DNA of 64,000 bases from Paludibacteraceae bacterium (GTDB taxonomy: Bacteria > Bacteroidota > Bacteroidia > Bacteroidales > Paludibacteraceae). Of this stretch, positions 42,329-51,755 are shown in pieces; the first letter of the stretch is position 1; each line of letters opens with the position of its first letter. The notes under the pieces are model-generated. The model saw only the letters and a program-made list of their open reading frames with translations, was not told where the DNA came from and searched no databases. The DNA is taken from positions 1-64,000 of the forward strand of contig JAFWOU010000011.1 of the NCBI GenBank assembly GCA_017509715.1, given 5' to 3'. Made by a program: the position numbers and the translations under genes.

Positions 42329-44062
42329 ATGCGCAAACGTATTCTATATATACTTATAAGTACGCTCGTATGCACGTACGCATACGCGCAATCGTTCTGC
42401 CATCTCGTGCAAGACGTTGGTACGCACTACGAAGACACGATTGAGTCGGCCGGCACGTATTACTACTCGGCTTGGACGTATGACCTGCCGATGGATGTGT
42501 ATATCACTTCGCTGGATGCTTCATGTAGCGAGCCTCCGCAGGTATGGGCTGATTTGACATGTACGCCAGGCGTGTATGACGACCCTAATGTACAGGATTT
42601 GGTGCGTGATACCGCCAAATACGGTATCTCCGTGCCGATGTCCTTGGGGTGCGAGACTCAGTTCGTGGATGGGCATTATGTGCACCATCTGAAGCTGGGT
42701 AAGTCGTATCGCAACCGACTGCAGTTGATCGGCGTGGATTATAACGTACGGGCGTACGTGAAAGTGGTTTTGCCATGCGCTGGAGCGGCCGTCATGGAGC
42801 AAGACACCAGTAGTCAGGCATGTTTCAACGACGCACGTTGGCTACGCCTGATAGACAGTACGCATGTGCTGGCCTATGACACGCTCACCTCGTATATCAT
42901 TCCTTACAAAGATTGGTTGGCCGAGGCCGACAGCGTGGCGCTGTACTGGGAAGGTACGCAGGATGCCCGTATGTGGACCGGCGAGGAGTGTGAGTTCCAA
43001 GCCGATGTACAACATGCATGGGACTACTACGATCTGCCGGCTAACGGAGAGATTCATCTATCCAAGAGTATGCTAACCAATGCCGTCAACCATGCTCAAG
43101 ATAGCGCCGGCTTCATGTTCTCACGCGTGGTATGTCCGGAGGAGGGACGTCTGTTTGTACGTCCCTTAGTCCCGGATCTGAGAGGTGCCACCTTGCTTCG
43201 TTATGACAAGACGCAAATGGTATCCGTTGCAGATACGGCGCTCTACTGCTTCCCCTCCGAATGGACTTCGGTAGAATGGGTGGCTAACACACGAAAAATC
43301 GTGAAGATGTATCTATATGCTTCGCCGGAAGAAGCGCCTGTAGATAGTTTCAAGTTTGATCTGCAAGACAGCGTTCGACGCGTACTGACGTGGTCACAAC
43401 CGGAGATGAAAACACTCCGCACGTTGGTACCCGGCGCCGTAATGTATGTGCGATTTAGCTGCTCGAGAGAGGAGTTTAAGCTCACGCCGCAGACCTTACC
43501 GGCTAATTCGGGATGTGTCGTAAACTCCATACGCCTTCGACCGGGCAAAACGGCTACGACCGGAAAGAGTCAAATCTTGAGGCTATATTATGCTGATATA
43601 GAAGGGTATTCCTTGGAGTTTTGCTGTGTCAACAATATTGCTTCAAACCTTCAAAACCTGTTTATTGCCGATACATGTGATATCTTGCTGAGATGGGATA
43701 CCAACGCTACCAAAAAACGCTGTGTATACCATTTACAGACAGCACGCGGAGGTCAGACGTGGACAATCAGTAGTGAAGAAGTAAATGGATGGAAAGATAA
43801 ATTGACGCCTCCTGATGGCTTCTACTACGTCCGCACCACCGCTGACGGTACGATCACCATCACGACTGACAAACCCGAGGAGCAAGACCCCGAAGGAGAT
43901 GATCCGGAGGAAGTGGAGCCGGGAACGCCGACCGGCGGACAGACGCTGAAGCTGGATACGGAGTGCCGTAAAGTGCTGCACAACGGCCAGATCTACATTA
44001 TCCGTGCCGGACGGGTGTATACCCTCACCGGTCAAGCCTGCACCGATATCGATCTTCGTTAA
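42329..44062 (+). CDS. Secreted protein with C-terminal tag
   Basis: A 577-residue protein with signal peptide (MRKRILYILISTLVCTYAYA). The body is beta-rich with many Cys (for example FCHLVQDVG, SCSEPPQVWADLTC, GEECEF), and a strand pair FLFVRPLVP-like near 275. No catalytic motif. An acidic Pro/Glu linker (EEQDPEGDDPEEVEPG) near 520 precedes the tag RKVLHNGQIYIIRAGRVYT. The organisation, AGT-x-YY module first and tag last, parallels the upstream 990-residue protein. Likely exported to the same place; function unknown. Confidence 0.7.
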   Translation: MRKRILYILISTLVCTYAYAQSFCHLVQDVGTHYEDTIESAGTYYYSAWTYDLPMDVYITSLDASCSEPPQVWADLTCTPGVYDDPNVQDLVRDTAKYGISVPMSLGCETQFVDGHYVHHLKLGKSYRNRLQLIGVDYNVRAYVKVVLPCAGAAVMEQDTSSQACFNDARWLRLIDSTHVLAYDTLTSYIIPYKDWLAEADSVALYWEGTQDARMWTGEECEFQADVQHAWDYYDLPANGEIHLSKSMLTNAVNHAQDSAGFMFSRVVCPEEGRLFVRPLVPDLRGATLLRYDKTQMVSVADTALYCFPSEWTSVEWVANTRKIVKMYLYASPEEAPVDSFKFDLQDSVRRVLTWSQPEMKTLRTLVPGAVMYVRFSCSREEFKLTPQTLPANSGCVVNSIRLRPGKTATTGKSQILRLYYADIEGYSLEFCCVNNIASNLQNLFIADTCDILLRWDTNATKKRCVYHLQTARGGQTWTISSEEVNGWKDKLTPPDGFYYVRTTADGTITITTDKPEEQDPEGDDPEEVEPGTPTGGQTLKLDTECRKVLHNGQIYIIRAGRVYTLTGQACTDIDLR

Positions 44063-44088
44063 TTCTGTTCATACGATATAATGCCATC

Positions 44089-44124
44089 AGGAGCCTGTCC
44101 GAAAGGATAGGCTCCTTCGGTTTC
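44089..44124. terminator. Hairpin terminator with T-rich tail
   Basis: AGGAGCCTGTCC (44089-44100), loop GAAA, GGATAGGCTCCT (44105-44116), then TCGGTTTCTTTTG. Close sequence relative of 38018-38047. Confidence 0.75.
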
Positions 44125-44173
44125 TTTTGCCCTGTTTTTACGGTTCGTAGGCCCTAAAAACTTGCGTACTAAA

Positions 44174-44315
44174 TACGTACTTTTTTTTGTGCTGCAACAA
44201 GCGTAATATACAGATAGTCAGCGAGGAGTGGCGTACCTAAATGTACTTTTCGGTACTTTTATGTTTTATAACATACGCGGAAGTTTGCGTATATCGCGAA
44301 AAAGCAGTAATTTTG
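44174..44315 (+). promoter_or_regulatory. Shared upstream regulatory block, copy B, with promoter
   Basis: Opens with TACGTACTTTTTTTTGTGC as at 31161. GTACTTTT starts at 44177, 44243 and 44253; the last is 31 bp before TTTG (44284-44287). Then 20 bp and TAATTTTG (44308-44315). The 44063-44373 gap holds nothing else. Confidence 0.75.
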
Positions 44316-44373
44316 CAGGCGATTAACAAAGTTAATGCAGAACTAAACAATACTAACAAAATCTTAAAATCAC

Positions 44374-47300
44374 ATGAAGAAACGTTTTTACATGTTCTCC
44401 GTTATGGTGATGGCGACGCTGAGCGTTCTGGCACAGAGTCTGACCGTAACGGGTGTGGTGATGGCGGAAGATGATCCGGATCCGATCATTGGCGCCAACA
44501 TTATCGTGAAAGGTACGACCAACGGTACGGTGACCGACTATGACGGTAAGTTCAGCATCCAGGCCCGGCAGGGTGCGGTGCTGACGGTGACGTACATGGG
44601 CTACAAGCAGCAGGACATCAAGGTGACGTCGTCTGCTCCGCTCCGTATTACGCTACAGCCCGACAACGTCCAGCTGCAGGAGGTGGTAGCCATCGGTTAC
44701 GGTACGATGCGCAAGAGCGACGTGACGGGTGCCGTGACGAGCGTGAGTGCGGACCAGCTGCTGAAATCGCCGGTGTCCGGTCTGGACCAAGCGCTGCAGG
44801 GACGTGCAGCCGGTGTGACGGTGACGAGCGAGTCGGGGCAGCCGGGTGAGGCAGCCACGATCCGTATCCGTGGTATCGGTTCGGCTATCGGTGGCAACGA
44901 CCCGCTATATGTAGTAGATGGTGTGATCACGGGTGACATCAAGTGGCTCTCGCCGAGCGATATCCAGTCGATGGAGATCCTGAAGGACGCCTCGGCAACG
45001 GCTATCTACGGTAGTCGCGGTGCGAACGGCGTGATCCTGATCACGACCAAGTCGGGCGGCGAAGGTAAGATCAACATCTCGTTTGACGCCTACTGGGGTT
45101 TCCAGAACAGATGGAAGAAGATGGACGTGCTGAAGAGCCGCGACTTCGCAGAGACCGAGCTGCGCATAGGCGCTATGCGTAACGGCGCGGAGGAGATTGC
45201 GTATTATCAGCAGAACGGTTTCCGCCCGTGGCTGAACATGTACAAGCTGGGCAATGCCGATATCACGAAGATCTCGGAGTACTATCCGATCAACTTCGAC
45301 TACTCGAGTCAGGAGACCGACTGGCAGGACGAGGTGTTCCAGCCCAACGCCTTCATGCACAACTACAACCTCTCGTTTGACGGCGGTAACGACAAAGGCC
45401 ACTACGCTATGTCGGCTTCGTACTTCGGACAGGAGGGTACGATCATCGGTAGTAACTACAATCGCTTCACGCTGCGTCTGAATACAGATTATAAGGTACG
45501 CGAGTGGCTGAAGATCGGTGAGCACTTCTCGCTGATGGCGAGTGGCGGCCGGAACGCGATGAATAACAGTTCGTCGGCGGGTGCATCCATTATCTCGGGT
45601 GCGCTGGCTATGGCGCCGTGGGATCCGGTATATTATCCCCAGGGATCGGTGAACAAGAACGGCAAGGACGTGAGCGGCTACTACTCGGCCGGTTCGAACT
45701 TCAAGAACGTGACCAACCCACATCAGATGGCCTACAACTACGTGCCGAACAAGAAGAACGAGCGCTTCATCGGTGATGTATTCGTAGAGTTGACGCCGGT
45801 GAAGGGCCTGACGATCAAGGCCTCGATCTCGGCCGACTACGGACTGGAGCGCGAGCGCAACTTCGGTTATCCGAATATCTATACGAGCTACAACGCATCG
45901 GACCTGAACTCGATCAGTTCGCGCATGGAGCGCCGCCTGACCCTGCAGGAGGATGCTACGGTAACATACGCACGCGAGATAGGACGTCATAATTTCTCGG
46001 TGATGGTAGGTCAGACCTGGTCGGAGTACAACCGCTATGAGATGGGCGGATCGGGTGCCGGCATACTGAATCCGGTGCCGAGCAACTGGTACCTGAGTCG
46101 TGCTACAGAGAAGCAAACGATATCGTCGGATGCCGTAAGTCGCGTACGTCGTCTCTCGTTCTTGGGCCGTGCGTTCTACAGCTACGACAACCGCTACCTG
46201 ATCACCGCCAACTTCCGTGCGGATGCATCGAGCAAGTTTACGAAGAACCCGTGGGGCTTCTTCCCCTCGGTGGCGCTGGCATGGCGTCTGAGCGAGGAGC
46301 ACTTCCTGAAGGACCTGGAGCTCGGCTGGCTGGACAATATCAAGGTACGTGCCGGCTTTGGTCAGGTAGGTAACGACGGTATAGAGTCCAACTCGTTCCA
46401 GATGGCGATGTTCTCAGCCGAGAACGTATTCGTAAGTTATCCGTTCGGTACGAACCAAGATGCCGATCCGGCTGTGGCTACGAACGGTGCAGCGCTGCTG
46501 ACGCTGGTGGATGAGAACGGTAAGTGGGAGACCAACCAGCAGTGGGATGCCGGTATCGACTTCAGTTTCTGGAACGGTAAACTGGCCGGTACGATCGACT
46601 ATTTCCGTCGTGATACGAAGGATGCACTCCTATATGTAAACGCTCCTGCACAGGTGGGTAACCGCGGTGCGCTGGTGAAGAACGTAGGTAACATCCGCAA
46701 CGAGGGTGTGGAGATCACGCTGAACCATGACAACAGGGTAGGCAAGGTGCACTACAATATCGGCGTGAACCTGTCGTATCTGCACAACGAGCTGACGAAG
46801 GTGAACGGCGGTTCGCCGCTATGGGGCGACCGCACCAAGACCTACGAGGGTCTGGCGCTGAACTCGTTCTGGGGCTACCATTACGAGGGTATCTACCAGA
46901 GCGATGCCGAGGCACTGGCACATCTGCATAGCTACGATGCATCGACGATCGGCGTACATGCCGGCGATGCACGCTATACGGACGTGAACGGCGACGGCAA
47001 ACTGGATGAGGACGACAAGATGGTGCTGGGTAACCCGTTCCCGAAGATCAGCTACGGCTTCAACCTGGGTGCGGATTTCTACGGCGTAGATATCCAACTG
47101 TTCTTCCAGGGTGTGGCCGGCAACTCGATCTACAACGCACAGCGTGAGATGCTGGAGGGCTCGGGTAGCAGTTATGCACTGGCCAGCTACATGAAAGACG
47201 AAGTATGGGTAGGCTATACGACGGCCGTACAGAACGCCATGATCGCTGCGGGCGTCAACCCGTACGAACTGGAGAACCGCAACGGTACGATACCTAACCC

Positions 47301-47571
47301 GCTGGGCTCGCCGACGAATACCGAGAATTCGAGCCGCTTCATTGAGGACGGTAGCTACCTGAGACTGAAGAACCTGCAGATCGGTTATACCTTCCCGGCT
47401 AAATGGACCCAGAAGTTCCGCTGCTCGCGTCTGCGTCTGTACGCAACGGCCAGCAACCTCTTCACCATCACCAAGTACAAGGGCTACGATCCCGAAGTGG
47501 GTGGCGGTGTGGACTACGGAAACTATCCGCAAAGCAGAACGTTTACGTTTGGCTTAAACGCAAACTTTTAG
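44374..47571 (+). CDS. SusC/RagA TonB-dependent transporter (glucan locus)
   Basis: A 1065-residue outer-membrane transporter: signal peptide, carboxypeptidase-regulatory-like domain at about 22-100 (VTGVVMAEDDPDPIIGANII; GTVTDYDGKFSI), TonB-box-like LQEVVAIGYG, plug with IRIRGIGSAIGGNDPLYVVD and ILKDASATAIYGSRGANG, then the barrel. It imports beta-glucan oligosaccharides, judged from the enzymes downstream. Preceded by regulatory block B. Its stop overlaps a GACCGCTTCGCT microrepeat core. Confidence 0.95.
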   Translation: MKKRFYMFSVMVMATLSVLAQSLTVTGVVMAEDDPDPIIGANIIVKGTTNGTVTDYDGKFSIQARQGAVLTVTYMGYKQQDIKVTSSAPLRITLQPDNVQLQEVVAIGYGTMRKSDVTGAVTSVSADQLLKSPVSGLDQALQGRAAGVTVTSESGQPGEAATIRIRGIGSAIGGNDPLYVVDGVITGDIKWLSPSDIQSMEILKDASATAIYGSRGANGVILITTKSGGEGKINISFDAYWGFQNRWKKMDVLKSRDFAETELRIGAMRNGAEEIAYYQQNGFRPWLNMYKLGNADITKISEYYPINFDYSSQETDWQDEVFQPNAFMHNYNLSFDGGNDKGHYAMSASYFGQEGTIIGSNYNRFTLRLNTDYKVREWLKIGEHFSLMASGGRNAMNNSSSAGASIISGALAMAPWDPVYYPQGSVNKNGKDVSGYYSAGSNFKNVTNPHQMAYNYVPNKKNERFIGDVFVELTPVKGLTIKASISADYGLERERNFGYPNIYTSYNASDLNSISSRMERRLTLQEDATVTYAREIGRHNFSVMVGQTWSEYNRYEMGGSGAGILNPVPSNWYLSRATEKQTISSDAVSRVRRLSFLGRAFYSYDNRYLITANFRADASSKFTKNPWGFFPSVALAWRLSEEHFLKDLELGWLDNIKVRAGFGQVGNDGIESNSFQMAMFSAENVFVSYPFGTNQDADPAVATNGAALLTLVDENGKWETNQQWDAGIDFSFWNGKLAGTIDYFRRDTKDALLYVNAPAQVGNRGALVKNVGNIRNEGVEITLNHDNRVGKVHYNIGVNLSYLHNELTKVNGGSPLWGDRTKTYEGLALNSFWGYHYEGIYQSDAEALAHLHSYDASTIGVHAGDARYTDVNGDGKLDEDDKMVLGNPFPKISYGFNLGADFYGVDIQLFFQGVAGNSIYNAQREMLEGSGSSYALASYMKDEVWVGYTTAVQNAMIAAGVNPYELENRNGTIPNPLGSPTNTENSSRFIEDGSYLRLKNLQIGYTFPAKWTQKFRCSRLRLYATASNLFTITKYKGYDPEVGGGVDYGNYPQSRTFTFGLNANF

Positions 47572-47630
47572 ACCGCTTCGCTGAAAGAATAAAGACCGTT
47601 CATTACATTCACTGATAGAATATAGACTGA
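47571..47630. repeat. GACCGCTTCGCT core plus AGAATA words
   Basis: Core at 47571-47582, followed by GAAAGAATAAAGACC and TGATAGAATATAGACTGA. First of six cores in the window. Confidence 0.7.
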
Positions 47631-47632
47631 TT

Positions 47633-49276
47633 ATGAAAACGAAAATCAATATAAAACCTTTGTACATTGTACTTTGTGGCTTCGTACTTAGCTTCACCGG
47701 TTGCAAGGACTATTTGACGGAGATTGAGCCGGGAACGACGCTCATAGAGGACTTCTATACCTCGACGCCGGCGGCTGTTCAGAATATCACGGCCTGCTAT
47801 AGCCCGCTGCAGTGGGAGTATAACAAGACCTATTGCTCGGAGTGGTTTATCGGCGATGTAGCCAGCGACGACGCCCTGAAGGGTGGCGGTTCGACCACGG
47901 ACATGAGCGATGCATATGATATCGAGAACTGGCGTACGACCGACCAGAACTCGCTGCTGCTGGACTTCTACCGTGCCAACTACCAGGGTATCGGTCGGTG
48001 CAACCTGGCCATAGAGTATATCGACAAGATGGAGGTAGGCGTTGACTCGGCCTTCACAGCCAAGATGAAGACGCGTCTGCTGGCCGAGGCACATTATCTG
48101 CGTGCGTACTACTATTTCCGCCTGGTGCGCGTGTTTGCGGGTGTGCCGATGCCCCTGAAGGTGGTTCGCTCGTCGGAGGAGTGGGGCATGCCGCGTGCGT
48201 CGGTGGATGAGGTATATAACCAGATCCTGGCCGACCTAAGTATCGCCCAGAAGGGATTGTGGCTGAAGAGTCAGTACCCGACCGACGATATGGGTCGTGC
48301 CACAAAGGGTGCCGCCGAGGCCATGCTGCTGAAGGTGAACGTCTATATGGCTTCGCCTTTCTGGCAGAAGAAGGGCGTACAGAAGACGCCGGCTGCCTGC
48401 TATGCGGACGCCAAGGCCTGGGGCGACTCGATCATCGCGTCGGGTGAGTACAGCCTGTGCACGAGCTATGAGGACAACTTCACGCTGGCCGGCGAGAACG
48501 GACAGGAGTCGGTATTTGAGATCCAGTATGCCGAGGTGCCTTGGGGCGACTACGGCAGCGGTGACGACCCGACGAAGTTCGGCTATACGGGTGGCAGCTT
48601 CACCCAGATCCTGGTGCGCAGCCGCAACTCGGAGGTAGGCGGCGGTTGGGGCTTCGACCATCCGACCCAGGACCTCTACAACGAGTTTGAGGCTGGCGAT
48701 GTACGTCGCGACGTAGCTATCTTGGTACCGAGTACGGCTATCGTATCGTCGTACCAGGCGCAGTCGGACGAGACCTACCTGGGCAACAACATGCTGAACA
48801 ACAAGTACGGCATGTATCGTGACCCGGCAGCCCGCGGTGGCGGTTATGGCAAATGGAGCCTGCATGCCAGTCGCGGTCCGCTCAACAACCGTCAGATCCG
48901 CTATGCCGACGTGCTGCTGCTGTATGCCGAGGCTTGTCTGGGGCTGGGCGATGCCGGAACAGCCAAGACCTATATCGACCAGGTTCGTTCGCGTGCCGGT
49001 CTGGGAGCCTGTGCTGCGGCTACGGATGCTACGCTGCGTCATGAACGTCGATGCGAGTTGGCCATGGAGGGTCATAGATGGTTTGACCTGGTGCGCTGGG
49101 AAGGCGTAGCCGGAACGGGACTGAAAGCCCATATGGATGCGTATAAGCTGACGGAGACCACCGAGGCACAGAGCCATATGCAAGCCTTTGTGGCCGGTAA
49201 GCATGAGCTGTTCCCCATCCCGCAGGAGGAGCGTCAGTTGAATCCGACGAACATTGATCAAAACCCGGGGTATTGA
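47633..49276 (+). CDS. SusD/RagB glycan-binding lipoprotein (glucan locus)
   Basis: A 547-residue lipoprotein; signal MKTKINIKPLYIVLCGFVLS with lipobox FTGC. SusD landmarks: AEAHYLRAYYYFRLVRVFAG near 150, IRYADVLLLYAEACLGLGD near 423, LRHERRCELAMEGHRWFDLV near 465, and the C-terminal FPIPQEERQLNPT. It captures beta-glucan chains at the SusC mouth. The gap from susC is 61 bp and filled with microrepeat. Confidence 0.95.
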   Translation: MKTKINIKPLYIVLCGFVLSFTGCKDYLTEIEPGTTLIEDFYTSTPAAVQNITACYSPLQWEYNKTYCSEWFIGDVASDDALKGGGSTTDMSDAYDIENWRTTDQNSLLLDFYRANYQGIGRCNLAIEYIDKMEVGVDSAFTAKMKTRLLAEAHYLRAYYYFRLVRVFAGVPMPLKVVRSSEEWGMPRASVDEVYNQILADLSIAQKGLWLKSQYPTDDMGRATKGAAEAMLLKVNVYMASPFWQKKGVQKTPAACYADAKAWGDSIIASGEYSLCTSYEDNFTLAGENGQESVFEIQYAEVPWGDYGSGDDPTKFGYTGGSFTQILVRSRNSEVGGGWGFDHPTQDLYNEFEAGDVRRDVAILVPSTAIVSSYQAQSDETYLGNNMLNNKYGMYRDPAARGGGYGKWSLHASRGPLNNRQIRYADVLLLYAEACLGLGDAGTAKTYIDQVRSRAGLGACAAATDATLRHERRCELAMEGHRWFDLVRWEGVAGTGLKAHMDAYKLTETTEAQSHMQAFVAGKHELFPIPQEERQLNPTNIDQNPGY

Positions 49277-49280
49277 TCAA

Positions 49281-49351
49281 TTTGAAGATTTGAAGATTTG
49301 AAGATTCGAAACTAGAAAGACTAGATAGACTAGATAGACTAGTACAACTAG
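49281..49351. repeat. TTGAAGAT and CTAGATAGA tandem repeats
   Basis: Three TTTGAAGAT units, then ACTAGAAAGACTAGATAGAC and further CTAGATAGA units, between susD and the surface lipoprotein gene. Confidence 0.85.
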
Positions 49352-49384
49352 AATTATTAACCTTTTTTTAAAAACAAAATCATT

Positions 49385-50332
49385 ATGAAAGCAAACAAAT
49401 TTTTTGCTGTAGCGCTGGCAGCGCTTGCATTGGTAGGCATGAATGCATGTAAGGATCCTAACAAACCGGTTGATCCCGAGCAGGAGGATGCTCTGACTCT
49501 GGATCAGACCAGCGTACAGCTGAAGGTAGGTGAGAACGTTACCGTTAAGGCTACCGTAGAGGCTACATGGACCAGTAGCGACGCTGAGGTAGCTACCGTA
49601 GCCGGTAATGGCAAAGAGGCTGTGATCACCGCTGTAAAAGAGGGTAGCGCCGTTGTTTCGGCTACCACGAAGGGTGGTCAGACCAAGACCTGTATCGTAG
49701 CTGTTAAGAAGGGCGGTAGCGACCCGCAAGGCAAACAACTGAAGGGTAGCCAAGTATGGCCGATCATCCTGGACGGTACGACGCTGGAGGCTAACCAGTC
49801 GAAGGTAGTTGCTTCGTTCCAGCCGAACGATGTAGACCAGTTCCTCTATGTATGGGAAGGCACCTACGAAGGTAGTGAGGCTACGGGCCTGAACTTCCAC
49901 GGCAACGGTGACGGCTATTTGGCCATGAGCGTTACTTCGCAGGGTTGGTCCGGCGCAGGTTTCTGCCTCACAGATAAAGGCAACGGCTGGGAAGGTGCTG
50001 AGGCTTTGCGTGCAGCTATCGTAGCTAACCCGGATCAGTACTTCCTGCACATGGCTATCAAGTCCACCGACAACTACGCACACTGCTTCTACATGTTCGG
50101 CAGCGAGGCTACCAAGTTCGTGCTGGGTAACCACAGCGTTTATGACGGCCCGATCAAGGCTGACTTCACGCGCGATGGTTCGTGGCAGGAGTTTGACATT
50201 CCGATGTCGCAGTATGCAACCGCATTGGCTAACACCACTTGCGCAGCCGGCGTGAACGTATTCGTTATGCTGACCGAGGGTACGCAGGGTGCTAAGCTGA
50301 ACCTGGATGCTGTTTATTTCTACAAGAATTAA
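49385..50332 (+). CDS. Ig-like surface glycan-binding lipoprotein
   Basis: A 315-residue lipoprotein (MKANKFFAVALAALALVGMN, then AC). A bacterial Ig-like (Big_2) domain spans about 38-105 (LTLDQTSVQLKVGENVTVKA; WTSSDAEVATVAGNG). The C-terminal ~190 residues form a beta-sandwich with several Trp/Tyr/Phe (QVWPIILDG; FLYVWEGTYEG; LNFHGNGDGYLAMSV) that suit carbohydrate stacking. Position right after SusCD is that of a SusE/F-like surface glycan-binding protein. No enzyme motif. Confidence 0.8.
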   Translation: MKANKFFAVALAALALVGMNACKDPNKPVDPEQEDALTLDQTSVQLKVGENVTVKATVEATWTSSDAEVATVAGNGKEAVITAVKEGSAVVSATTKGGQTKTCIVAVKKGGSDPQGKQLKGSQVWPIILDGTTLEANQSKVVASFQPNDVDQFLYVWEGTYEGSEATGLNFHGNGDGYLAMSVTSQGWSGAGFCLTDKGNGWEGAEALRAAIVANPDQYFLHMAIKSTDNYAHCFYMFGSEATKFVLGNHSVYDGPIKADFTRDGSWQEFDIPMSQYATALANTTCAAGVNVFVMLTEGTQGAKLNLDAVYFYKN

Positions 50333-50360
50333 TCGTGCCCTTGTGGCTAAGAACTAATTA

Positions 50361-50420
50361 GTAGAAAGACCGCTTCGCTCAAAGTCGAAAGACAAAAGCA
50401 GGAGCGCAGCGGGCACTTCG
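50361..50420. repeat. GACCGCTTCGCTCAAAG microrepeat (junction copy)
   Basis: Core 50368-50379 continuing CAAAGTCGAAAGACAAAAGC and GGAGCGCAGCGGGCAC. Non-coding here; the same words are translated in three other genes. Confidence 0.85.
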
Positions 50421-50480
50421 GAAAATGGCTATAGGGGATTGGGTTCCCCTATGGTCTCTACATAAAAAACGATAGATACT

Positions 50481-51755
50481 ATGCGTAAACTCTGTAATCT
50501 GATTTTGGTGGCCGCTTTGGTTTTAGTCGGCTGCGATCCTAAACAGGAACCGACGGCAAACATACAAATCGACCCCGTGATGCTCAAGATGAAGGTGGGC
50601 GAGATGACGACGCTGGAAGTTACCGGCGCGACGGCGAATATCGTGTGGACCAGTTCGAACGAAGAGGTGGCTACGGTGATCCACGGCGTAGTGACCGCCA
50701 AGGCGATCGGCAAGGCCGAAGTGACGGCTGCGGTGGGTGAGGCCAAGGCGACCTGCATCGTGTATGTGACCGGTACGGACGGCGCCTCGCTGCGTCTGAG
50801 TCCGCCTACGGTGACGCTCAATCCGGGTGAGCAATATACCTTCTCCTACGGCAATACCTACGACCTGGAGATGACGTGGAGCAGTTCGGATCCGGCCGTG
50901 GCTACGGTGGACCAGACCGGACGGGTAGTGGCCGTAGCACCGGGCAACGCCACTATCACGCTGGCTACCAACATAGAGAGCGTGACGGCACGCGTAGCCG
51001 TACGCCATAGCTGGGGCGAGTACCAGATGGTATGGAGCGACGAGTTCAACGGCACGGCGCTGGATGAGACGGTCTGGACCTACAACACCGGCGGAAGCGG
51101 TTGGGGCAACAACGAGAAGCAGTACTATACCACCCGTCCGGAGAATATACGCGTGCAGAACGGATGCCTGGAGATCGAGGCACGCAAGGAGCATTATGAG
51201 AACTGCGAATACACCTCGGCGCGTATCATGTCGAAGAACAAGAAAACGTTTACGTACGGCAAGTTTGAGTCGCGCATCAAGTTCCCCGGCGGCAAGGGTA
51301 CGTGGCCGGCGTTCTGGATGATGGGCAACACGGGCAACTGGCCCAACTGCGGCGAGATAGACATTATGGAGCATGTGGGCTCGATGGATGCCCGCGCCTC
51401 GTTTGCACTGCACACCGTGATGAAGAACGGTACGAGGGGCAATAACTGGGCCAAGACGCAGTGGTTTGACTATCCGTTGTCGCAGGACTTCCACGTATAT
51501 GCTGTAGAGTGGGCGCAAGAGGAGCAGGACGGCAAGGACGTGATACGCTTCTTTGTGGACGACGTGCAGTATGCCGAGGTATGGGAAGAGCAGATCGACA
51601 ACAACGACTACTGGCCGTTCAACAAGCCCTTCTTCCTGATCTATAACCTGGCGATAGGTGGCAACATGGGTGGTACGGTGGACGATGCGATATTTGAGCA
51701 ACAGCGAATCATGTACGTAGATTGGGTACGAGTATGGCAAAGAGCAGAGCAATAG
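50481..51755 (+). CDS. GH16 beta-glucanase with two Ig-like domains, lipoprotein
   Basis: A 424-residue lipoprotein (signal MRKLCNLILVAALVLVGC). Two Big_2 Ig-like domains at about 28-95 and 100-175, then a GH16 catalytic domain from about 185 (MVWSDEFNGTALDETVWTYN) with the active-site triad Glu 292, Asp 294, Glu 297 in GEIDIMEHVG. GH16 of this type cuts internal beta-1,3 (or 1,3/1,4) glucan bonds with retention. The Ig modules would hold the enzyme away from the membrane. The next gene starts inside its 3' end. Confidence 0.93.
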   Translation: MRKLCNLILVAALVLVGCDPKQEPTANIQIDPVMLKMKVGEMTTLEVTGATANIVWTSSNEEVATVIHGVVTAKAIGKAEVTAAVGEAKATCIVYVTGTDGASLRLSPPTVTLNPGEQYTFSYGNTYDLEMTWSSSDPAVATVDQTGRVVAVAPGNATITLATNIESVTARVAVRHSWGEYQMVWSDEFNGTALDETVWTYNTGGSGWGNNEKQYYTTRPENIRVQNGCLEIEARKEHYENCEYTSARIMSKNKKTFTYGKFESRIKFPGGKGTWPAFWMMGNTGNWPNCGEIDIMEHVGSMDARASFALHTVMKNGTRGNNWAKTQWFDYPLSQDFHVYAVEWAQEEQDGKDVIRFFVDDVQYAEVWEEQIDNNDYWPFNKPFFLIYNLAIGGNMGGTVDDAIFEQQRIMYVDWVRVWQRAEQ

